A DNA stretch of 64,000 bases from CAYRFQ01 sp964423615 (lineage in GTDB: Bacteria > Planctomycetota > Planctomycetia > Gemmatales > Gemmataceae): contig CAYRFQ010000018.1 of NCBI GenBank assembly GCA_964423615.1, positions 54,364-118,363 on the forward strand, written 5' to 3'. The position numbers were made by a program, and so were the translations under genes. The notes below the pieces were generated by a model. The model saw only the letters and a program-made list of their open reading frames with translations. It made no database searches and was not told the DNA's origin. This document shows positions 41,205-48,559 of this stretch, one piece after another. Position 1 is the first letter of the stretch; each line of letters begins with the position of its first letter.

Positions 41205-43133
41205 ATGGGTTGGCGTTTGCGTCTGGTTGCGGTTGGTGTTTGGTTGACCTCTCCAACCATGACGCTCGCGGCAGGTGGTCACGATCATCTGACCGACTTG
41301 CCTGTTTGGTCCGTGATTCCGTTCGCGGGGTTGCTACTTTCGATTGCCATCTTTCCTCTCGTTGCCCCGTACTTTTGGCACAGTAACCGGAATCGACTTA
41401 TCGTCGCGATGATCTGGGCGGTGCCCGTCGTCGCGTATTTGCTGTATCTGAACAACTCGGTCTATCTGGGCAAGGAGTTGAAGCCCCAATACAAGTTCAA
41501 CGGCGATGGCTTCAAAGAACCGTGGGGGACGAATTCCTTTGAAGCTGAGGAACACGAAGAAAAGACAGACGAGCACGAAGGTGAAGAAAAGAACTCCAAA
41601 GGAAAAGGACACCACGGAATCCTGCTCGCCAAGGCTGTCGTTGGGGACGCCGAAGCTGGGACGAAATTGCTGTTTGCCTCGCCGACGGTTCCCAAGATGA
41701 CGGCGGCGTTGGAAGTCGCCGATGAACACGAGTCCCATCATCACAAGACCATTGAATTCGTCGCTACCAAGGACGGACACTGGCACGTCCACATTTCCGG
41801 AGAGGACAAAAACCATCACGAGGCCAACGACTCAGACAACGTCTTGGTCTCGCACGGAGATACGATCGTGTGGCGCGTCGAATCGGGCGAACACGGCGTC
41901 GTTTTCCCGAGTCAGCAGGCCGCCGAGACTGTTCTCAAGTTCAAGAAACAGCCCGGCCTGGCGTCTCTGGGGCACGCGATGTTGGAGGAGTACATCCCGT
42001 TCATCTGCTTGCTCGGCTCACTTTACGTGATCTCCGGAGGCATCGTCGTCAGCCTCCGAGTGAGGCCCAACCCTCTCGTGAATGGAGGGATTCTCGCGTT
42101 CGGGGCGGTCATCGCCAACGCCATCGGGACGACCGGCGCAAGCATGCTGTTGATTCGTCCATACCTGAAGGTCAACGAATCACGGGCGTATCGCGGACAC
42201 TTGCCGATCTTCTTCATCTTCACGGTGAGTAACCTGGGTGGGTTGTTGACGCCGCTCGGAGACCCGCCGTTGTTTCTCGGTTACTTGCGTGGCGTAGACT
42301 TCTTTTGGACACTCCGGTTGTGGCCAGCATGGGGGATGACAAACGCCATCGTTCTGACCGTGTTTCTCGTTTGGGATACCATCACAATCATGCGCGATCC
42401 CGGACGCAAGCCGAAGAATGAGCCGACCGAACCAGAACAACAGCAACAGGCCGGGTTGCAAGGACCAGCCTTCGGGCTGCGAGGCATCTTCAACTTCCTC
42501 TGGTTGGCGGGTGTGATCGCCGCCGTGTTGAGCAAACCGTTTTTCGCCGACTTGTACGAGAACACCGTCAAGGTTCCCGAGGAGTACAAGAGCTTTGCAA
42601 ATCTCACCAGCGAAGGCATCATGCTCCTCATGGCGACATTGTCGATGGTCCTCACTCCGCGGCGCCTGAGAAAAGAAAACGGCTACAGCTGGGAGCCGAT
42701 CATCGAAGTGGCCGCGCTATTCATCGGCATCTTCATCACGATGGTACCGGCCTTGGCCCTGTTGCAAGAAAACAGCTCGCTCTTCCCGCTCAAAGAACCG
42801 TGGCAGTATTTTTGGATCACCGGGGGATTATCTGGATTCCTGGACAACGCTCCAACGTACTTGACGTTTGCGACCGTTGCGGGGGCTGGTTTAGAAAACG
42901 GAATTGCGGATTTGCCGCTCGATAAGCCGAAAATTCTCGAAGGCATCAGTTGCGGTGCCGTGTTCATGGGTGCCATGACGTACATCGGCAACGGACCCAA
43001 CTTCATGGTCAAGGCCATCTCCGACGAAGTCGGTTACCGGACTCCTTCGTTCTTCGGCTACCTCGGTTACTCTTGTGTGATCCTCCTGCCGATCTTTGTG
43101 CTCGTAACAGTTGTGTTTTTCCCTTGGTTTTGA
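41205..43133 (+). CDS. NhaD-type sodium/proton antiporter with a His-rich cupredoxin-like insert
   Basis: 642 residues. The family is a polytopic antiporter of the ion transporter superfamily, exchanging sodium for protons. Membrane helices start at about residue 28. Conserved blocks include GAVIANAIGTTGASMLLIRP, FIFTVSNLGGLLTPLGDPPL, LWPAWGMTNA, GLSGFLDNAPTYLTF and AMTYIGNGPNFMVKAI. Between helices, about residues 84-258, lies a large soluble insert rich in His/Glu that ends in VLVSHGDTIVWRV...HGVVFPS. That ending resembles cupredoxin strand motifs. The insert makes the protein ~150 residues longer than ordinary NhaD. A terminator follows at 43158. Confidence 0.9.
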   Translation: MGWRLRLVAVGVWLTSPTMTLAAGGHDHLTDLPVWSVIPFAGLLLSIAIFPLVAPYFWHSNRNRLIVAMIWAVPVVAYLLYLNNSVYLGKELKPQYKFNGDGFKEPWGTNSFEAEEHEEKTDEHEGEEKNSKGKGHHGILLAKAVVGDAEAGTKLLFASPTVPKMTAALEVADEHESHHHKTIEFVATKDGHWHVHISGEDKNHHEANDSDNVLVSHGDTIVWRVESGEHGVVFPSQQAAETVLKFKKQPGLASLGHAMLEEYIPFICLLGSLYVISGGIVVSLRVRPNPLVNGGILAFGAVIANAIGTTGASMLLIRPYLKVNESRAYRGHLPIFFIFTVSNLGGLLTPLGDPPLFLGYLRGVDFFWTLRLWPAWGMTNAIVLTVFLVWDTITIMRDPGRKPKNEPTEPEQQQQAGLQGPAFGLRGIFNFLWLAGVIAAVLSKPFFADLYENTVKVPEEYKSFANLTSEGIMLLMATLSMVLTPRRLRKENGYSWEPIIEVAALFIGIFITMVPALALLQENSSLFPLKEPWQYFWITGGLSGFLDNAPTYLTFATVAGAGLENGIADLPLDKPKILEGISCGAVFMGAMTYIGNGPNFMVKAISDEVGYRTPSFFGYLGYSCVILLPIFVLVTVVFFPWF

Positions 43134-43157
43134 TGACCGACGACTCGCCAACGAAAG

Positions 43158-43190
43158 AAAGCCCACGGAGAAATCCTCCGCGGGCTTTTT
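43158..43190 (+). terminator. Rho-independent terminator after the antiporter gene
   Basis: AAAGCCC-CGGAG pairs with CTCCG-GGGCTTT, followed by TTTTT. It lies 25 bases after the antiporter stop. The opposite strand lacks an equally good T-run, but the convergent gene may also use it. Confidence 0.85.
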
Positions 43191-43245
43191 GTCTTTGTGG
43201 GAGAGGGGAAAGTACTGAATCCGCTCCGGCCGTCAACCGCTCGGG

Positions 43246-45159
43246 TTAGTGAGCTAAATCGACTTTGAACTTCATGCGATATTTTCGGAGTTCTGAGATT
43301 TGTCCCAACCGACCACCGACGCGGCGTGCGATCGCTTCTGAGGGTGCCGTAAAGCCAATGTGCAGGATTTGGTGGCGCCTGCCCTGCGGATCCGATGTCA
43401 GACGCAAATCCAAATTATTCACGTCGGTCCCGCAAGTTTGAACGACCACGTCGATAATGTGCGAAGGCACCTCAAGGGTCCTCGCCGAATTCGTTTGTGG
43501 CTGAGCAACCGTGGGTTTTGACGAGGCCCGGGTGTCCGTGACAGGCGTCCATCGCTTGCCCACCTGAGTCTTGTCGTTCGATGTACGAGCGACGATTGTG
43601 GTCTGGTTTTTCGGCGTTGCGTCGACCGGGATGGGGACTAGGCGCGTCTGCTCTTGATCTTTACGGGTAGTCGAAACGTGCCCGACTTGAGTGATTTTTG
43701 TTGGCTGGGGAACAAGCCGCTCTCGCCCCTTGGGGAGTTCGCTGCGTGACACATGAGCCACGCGAGTTGTTGGCCGGAGGTTCATGATCTGGCCTTTGTT
43801 CGTCGGCGCGGTTGTCATAGCTTTCGTGCGCCCACGAGCTGACTTGACCGAACCAGCTTTCGCTCCCGATTTCGGCGGACCCGATTTCTTGCGTGCTACC
43901 CGACTGCTTTTTATCGTCCCCTTCTGATCGACCGTCGTCCACTCCGGCCCGGTTTCGAAATCGGGGACGACGTCTTCGAGCGCTTTCGGACCGGGAAGGT
44001 AGGGGCGTTCGGCTCCAACTGTTCTGGATACCACAGTGATCTTCTGCCCTGGGTGCTCTCCCGCGCCGGAGGTTGACTTTACGAGCGTAAAAATTTTCTG
44101 CTTGCCCGGGGGCGAGTCAGGACCGTTCGTTGGGAGTTGGGTAATGACGCTCTTCCAAACCGGTGGTTTGGTCGATTTCGAGTCTTTTGGCGACCGAGCG
44201 GGTGGTTTGGTCGGGTCGGCGGCAGGCTCCGAATCTCGCGAAGACTTCGCGATCGTAGCCAAATCCAGTTTTTTCCACTCCCCCATCCCTCTACGGGTTG
44301 CACGGGGGGTGGTCACAGTCTTCTCCGTGATAACTTCCTTCGGTACAGACCATCGAGTGTTACGCAAGGCCGTCGTCGGAGTTTTGGTCACAGTGTGGAG
44401 CGATGTCGTTGGTGTTTTCCACCTGGGTAATGGGATGGTAGCGGATCCCTTCGTAAGTTGCCGGTGCGACTTGAGATTTGTCGGAACTCGCTGAGTCAAA
44501 CTCGAAGGGGCCTGCAATTGTTGCCCCGGAGCCCTCCTGGCGGAGTCTTGGCCCACTCGAAGTTGGCAAATCACACAACGGCATCCCGAAACGTTTTTGA
44601 GGGCTTGGCAAAGACGCCATTTTTCGGGTCCCGTCGAGACCCAACCGCTCAGAGCAAATCGGCCTTTCTCGTCGACTCCCAAGCGAAGTCCTCTCCACGT
44701 CTGCGGAGCTGCTTGGGCGAGCGCTTGCCAGCCTTGTTCCCGCATTGCCTCGATCGTAGTTGACTGGGGAATTCTATGGGACATGTTCGGCATGAGGAGC
44801 ATACCGTCTTGTACTGGCAGGCCACTGACTGCCTTGGCGATCATCATTGCCCGAGCCTTGATGGCTTCGTTGGGAACGTATCCGGTGATGCGAATCCCTG
44901 AAGAGCTTCCTTGCAATTGCAAATGGTAGGGGAACGTCTGTGGGTCTCCCAACCAGGCAAGCTTGATACGCAAAACGTCGTTATCATCCAGCCTGAGGAT
45001 CGGCTGAGGCGGCTCGAACTCGGCTGGAGTCGCAACCATCGGAAAGGTTTGCCCTCTTGCCGAAGATACTTCGGTGCTGGAGAAAAGCGTACAGCACAGG
45101 CCGAGGGCAAGAACGGTCCACCTGGCCCAGAATGTCACCCGACTCGACTTCATTTTCAT
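43246..45159 (-). CDS. Secreted protein with BON-like domain and long basic linker
   Basis: 637 residues with a signal peptide (WTVLALGLCCTLFSSTEVSSARG). Residues about 55-110 resemble a BON domain (LRIKLAWLGDPQTFPYHLQLQGS, RITGYVPNEAIKARAM). A second related segment follows at 125-200 and contains CRCVICQL. A low-complexity Lys/Thr/Pro/Ser linker (about 210-560) leads to a C-terminal domain (about 565-637) that again looks BON-like (LDLRLTSDPQ, HIGFTAPSEAIARRVGGRL). BON domains bind membranes or partners in the periplasm. Specific role unknown. Confidence 0.75.
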   Translation of the reverse strand: MKMKSSRVTFWARWTVLALGLCCTLFSSTEVSSARGQTFPMVATPAEFEPPQPILRLDDNDVLRIKLAWLGDPQTFPYHLQLQGSSSGIRITGYVPNEAIKARAMMIAKAVSGLPVQDGMLLMPNMSHRIPQSTTIEAMREQGWQALAQAAPQTWRGLRLGVDEKGRFALSGWVSTGPEKWRLCQALKNVSGCRCVICQLRVGQDSARRAPGQQLQAPSSLTQRVPTNLKSHRQLTKGSATIPLPRWKTPTTSLHTVTKTPTTALRNTRWSVPKEVITEKTVTTPRATRRGMGEWKKLDLATIAKSSRDSEPAADPTKPPARSPKDSKSTKPPVWKSVITQLPTNGPDSPPGKQKIFTLVKSTSGAGEHPGQKITVVSRTVGAERPYLPGPKALEDVVPDFETGPEWTTVDQKGTIKSSRVARKKSGPPKSGAKAGSVKSARGRTKAMTTAPTNKGQIMNLRPTTRVAHVSRSELPKGRERLVPQPTKITQVGHVSTTRKDQEQTRLVPIPVDATPKNQTTIVARTSNDKTQVGKRWTPVTDTRASSKPTVAQPQTNSARTLEVPSHIIDVVVQTCGTDVNNLDLRLTSDPQGRRHQILHIGFTAPSEAIARRVGGRLGQISELRKYRMKFKVDLAH

Positions 45160-46156
45160 TGGGTCGCTCCCATTTCTGCTTGATTCTCGGCCTCTGCTTG
45201 AAATCCCTCTACCTCATCAGTGAAGGTGTGGGTGTTCTTCCTCTCGGCGCTCGAAAACAAGAGCCGAAGTTCGACGACCGAAATTGGTATCGCGACGCGT
45301 GGCGTTTTTGGGTCCTGGGTTTCCTGCGAGTTTGCGCCTTACGCGAGAACTAGTCTTTTTTATCGTCAAACCGAAAGTAAGGGCTTTAACGGATCAATAG
45401 ATATTGCTGGTTACTTCAATTTACATGTCTGGTCAAGCTGCGCAAGTCGTTAAAAAAGAACAGGAAACAGAAAACAAAGAAACGAGGGAACAGGGAACGG
45501 TTGGAGGTTTTGTTGGCGTCGTTGGTCGAGAGACAACAGTCAAGAGACAAACTATCAAGGCGTGCGCGATTAAAGTAGCAGACCCCCTCGGGTATTCGGC
45601 TCAACAAGTGTCGTGTTTTCGATTCTCAGCCCCGAAGGGGCGAGAGATCCTAGCCGTGGGTGGGAACCCACGGAACTGTTTGGGTATTCGGCTCAACAAG
45701 TGTCGTGTTGTTGATTCTCAGCCCCGAAAGGGCGAGAGATCCCGGCCGTGGGTGGGAACCCACGGAACTCTTTGAATAGTCGGCTCAACAAGTGTCGTGT
45801 TGTTGATTTTCAGCCCCGAAGGGGCGAAAGATCCTAGCCGTGGGTGGGAACCCACGGAACTGTTTGGGTATTCGGCTGAACAAATTTCGTGTTTTCGATT
45901 CTCAGCCCCGAAGGGGCGAGAGATCCCGGCCGTGGGTGGGAACCCACGGAACCCAAAGAACCAACACAAACACGACACATACTTATCCGACCGCCCAAGC
46001 GACGATACATCATGTTTGCGACCATACCCAACCACCTCGCTTCCCCAATTTCCAACTGGTTGGCAGCGATATTGGCTGTCACAATGATGTATTACGATCG
46101 TCACACCACCAGTAACGAAACCGCATACGCAGCCAGTGACCATCAGGGAGACTCCT
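45160..46156. other. Repeat-rich intergenic region
   Basis: About 1 kb with no supported gene. It contains period-7 like stretches around 45450-45560 and the four-copy 92-base repeat array at 45591-45954. Frames crossing the array encode the artefactual peptide SPEGAKDPSRGWEPTE. Confidence 0.7.
45591..45954. repeat. Four tandem copies of a ~92-bp palindromic repeat
   Basis: Units begin at 45591, 45683, 45774 and 45867 (GGTATTCGGCTCAACAAGTG...). Each contains two hairpins, CCCC-GAA-GGGG and CCGTGGGT-GGGA-ACCCACGG. A solitary copy of the hairpin pair lies at 55709-55760. The unit is not CRISPR-like: copies abut directly, with no unique spacers. Confidence 0.85.
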
Positions 46157-48382
46157 GTGCGACATCTTTGGATACTTTCGTTTGTGGCCATACTCGCTCT
46201 GGGCTTTCAAGCCTGGGCCGATCAGAAGAACCAACCTCAAAATCATCAAAAGGCCTCACAGAAGAGTGTCGAAGAACTCGCTCGGGAAGCCCGGTCGAGT
46301 ATCGTGGTCGTCAACTTCGTCGGTCGTGATGGTCAACAGCAAGGCCTCGGAACCGGCTTCGTTGTTTCTTCGGATGGCTTGATTGCCACGAACAGGCACG
46401 TCATCGGCGATGCTCGTCCGATTACCGTACGGCTCGAAAACGGGAAGGAATATCCTGTCCAGACGGTTCAGGCTTCCGACCGGACCCTGGACCTTGCGTT
46501 GTTGAAAATCAAAGCCAAGGGATTGAAAGCTCTCGACCTCGCAGATTCGAATGACCTTCGAAATGGTCAACGAATCGTCGCCCTCGGCCATCCTCGTGGT
46601 TTGGAATTCAGCGTTGTCGGCGGAGTCCTCTCGGGGCGTCAAAAATTGCTCGGGCAATCGATGCTCCAACTCGCCATCCCCATCGAGTCGGGCAACAGCG
46701 GCGGACCTGTCCTGGACGCACAAGGCCAAGTCGTTGGGATCGTGACGCTCAAGTCCCAGGTGACCAGAAACCTCGGTTTTGCCGTCCCGGTGAACTCTCT
46801 CAAAAGATTGATCCGCAAGCCGAATCCGATACCCATGTCGCGGTGGGTCACAATCGGCAGGATCAACCCGGACGAATGGCAAACCGTGTTCAAGGGCCGG
46901 TGGCGACAACGGAACGGACATATTGTTGTCGATGGTCCAGGTGAAGGCTTCGGTGGTCGCTCGCTGTGCCTCTCGCGGGAAAAAGTGCCTGCGGTTCCGT
47001 TCGAAATTGCCGTGACGTTGAAGCTCGGTGACGAGAGAGGCGCTGGTGGTTTGGCTTTCTACTCGGATGAAAAAAACAACCATTACGGATTCTATCCCAG
47101 CAGCGGGAAACTGAGGTTCAGTCGTTTCCTAGGGCCAGACGTCTTTTCGTGGAAGGTCCTTCATGAAAGTCCAAGCGAGCACTACCGTCCGGGAGATTGG
47201 AACACTCTCAAGGTCCGCGTACAGAAGGACAAGATTTCGTGTTTCGTCAACGACCATCTTGTACACGAATCCAGTGACAATCGGTTGACAACTGGTCGCG
47301 TGGGCTTGGTCAAATTTCGTACCTCGTCATTGGAGTTCAAGAACTTCCGGATCGGCAAGAAACTCGCTTCGTCACGCCCGTCAACGAAGTTGGTGCAACG
47401 GATCGAAAAACTCGTGACGAAACTCGATGGACAGAAAAAAGCCGAACCAACCGTGGTCGATTCCCTCGTGCCAGAAGGACGCGCCAGCATCGCCGTCTTG
47501 CGGGCGAAAGCCAAACTCCTCGAAGAACAAGCCAAACAATTACGCCTGATCGCAAAGGCCGTCCACACGAAAGAAGTTCTGAACGAACTGGGGAAGATCA
47601 CACAACTCAAGGATGACGAGATTCCTTTGCTGCATGGTGCCTTGTTGATTGCCAAGCTCGACAACGAAGAACTCAACGTCCCGGTGTACATCAGGCAGAT
47701 CGATCGGCTCGCCAAGGAAGTTCGCAAAACGTGGCCCAAGGATGCAACCGAAGCCGACAAACTCACCGCGTTAAACAAAGAACTGTTTCAAATGCGGGGC
47801 TTCCACGGAAGCCGCGGAGACTACTACAACCGAGCGAACAGTTATTTGAACCGAGTTCTTGAAGACCGCGAAGGGATCCCCATCACGTTGTCGGTGTTGT
47901 ACATCGAGTTGGCCAAACGACTCGGCGTGAACGTCGTAGGCGTTGGCCTTCCTGGCCACTTCATTGTGCGGCACGAGCCCAAAAAAGGACCGGCGACATT
48001 GATCGATGTCTACGAAGGTGGGGCGAAACTCACCAAGGAAGATGTGGCCCAGATCGTCAAACAGGCGACCGGAGAGGCCATGCGAGAGGGCGACCTGGCG
48101 ACAGTCACACGCAAGGCCATCCTCGTACGTATGCTTCACAATTTGGCCGGGATTGCCTTGGAAGAAGAAGACCCGCGAAGTGTTCTAAAATATTACGATG
48201 CGATTCTGACGATCACTCCGCAAGCCACCCAGGAACGATTGCGCCGGGCAGCCCTTCGATTCCAAACGGGTGATCCCGATGGCTCGATCGCTGATCTCGA
48301 TTGGTTGCTCGACAATTCCACCGACGATATCGATCGCGACAAATTGCGGAACTTGCGGAGGTTCGTCAATCAAAGAAGGTAG
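46157..48382 (+). CDS. Exported fusion: HtrA-like serine protease, DUF1080-like domain, SirB1 transglutaminase-like domain, TPR
   Basis: 741 residues from the GTG at 46157 (preceded by AGGGAG), with a signal peptide (LWILSFVAILALGFQAWA). A trypsin-like protease domain spans about 25-220, with His in TNRHVIG near 80, Asp in DLALLKI near 111 and Ser in GNSGGPV near 179. A concanavalin/DUF1080-like domain follows (about 240-400; GDERGAGGLAFYSDEKNN, GDWNTLKVRVQKD). A SirB1/transglutaminase-like domain spans about 490-660 (FHGSRGDYYNRANSYLN, GIPITLSVLYIELA, GVGLPGHFIVRH), and a TPR-like tail closes the protein. The combination is unusual. The start at 46136 is possible but lacks a ribosome site. 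Confidence 0.88.
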   Translation: MRHLWILSFVAILALGFQAWADQKNQPQNHQKASQKSVEELAREARSSIVVVNFVGRDGQQQGLGTGFVVSSDGLIATNRHVIGDARPITVRLENGKEYPVQTVQASDRTLDLALLKIKAKGLKALDLADSNDLRNGQRIVALGHPRGLEFSVVGGVLSGRQKLLGQSMLQLAIPIESGNSGGPVLDAQGQVVGIVTLKSQVTRNLGFAVPVNSLKRLIRKPNPIPMSRWVTIGRINPDEWQTVFKGRWRQRNGHIVVDGPGEGFGGRSLCLSREKVPAVPFEIAVTLKLGDERGAGGLAFYSDEKNNHYGFYPSSGKLRFSRFLGPDVFSWKVLHESPSEHYRPGDWNTLKVRVQKDKISCFVNDHLVHESSDNRLTTGRVGLVKFRTSSLEFKNFRIGKKLASSRPSTKLVQRIEKLVTKLDGQKKAEPTVVDSLVPEGRASIAVLRAKAKLLEEQAKQLRLIAKAVHTKEVLNELGKITQLKDDEIPLLHGALLIAKLDNEELNVPVYIRQIDRLAKEVRKTWPKDATEADKLTALNKELFQMRGFHGSRGDYYNRANSYLNRVLEDREGIPITLSVLYIELAKRLGVNVVGVGLPGHFIVRHEPKKGPATLIDVYEGGAKLTKEDVAQIVKQATGEAMREGDLATVTRKAILVRMLHNLAGIALEEEDPRSVLKYYDAILTITPQATQERLRRAALRFQTGDPDGSIADLDWLLDNSTDDIDRDKLRNLRRFVNQRR

Positions 48383-48383
48383 G

Positions 48384-48418
48384 ACAGTCGACAGACAAAA
48401 GTCGACAGACAAAAGACC
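48384..48418 (+). repeat. Period-7 tandem repeat (GTCGACAGACAAAA)
   Basis: A 14-base unit present twice, directly after the protease fusion gene stop. Confidence 0.6.
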
Positions 48419-48497
48419 AACCACAGATTCCACGGATAACCATTCTGAGGCATCCGAGTTCTTTGTGGTTCAACTTCTTCCTCCTTCGCGTGAGGTC

Positions 48498-48559
48498 CTT
48501 TCTGGCTCTTGTCTCTCGGCTCTTGTCTCTCGGCTCTCAACTCTCGGCTTTCTCGGCTT
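48498..48559. repeat. Period-7 tandem repeat (GGCTCTTGTCTCTC)
   Basis: Two exact copies of a 14-base unit followed by degenerate seven-base steps. It runs into the last codons of the minus-strand WD40 gene, so the tract supplies the protein's EAEKAES end. Confidence 0.65.

Noticed and set aside
45591..45954. CRISPR array
   Set aside because: The units are ~92 bases, abut without unique spacers, and carry two hairpins each; no cas gene is near.
45797..46087. Small proteins containing SPEGAKDPSRGWEPTE
   Set aside because: These are translations of the palindromic 92-bp repeat in various frames, not genes.
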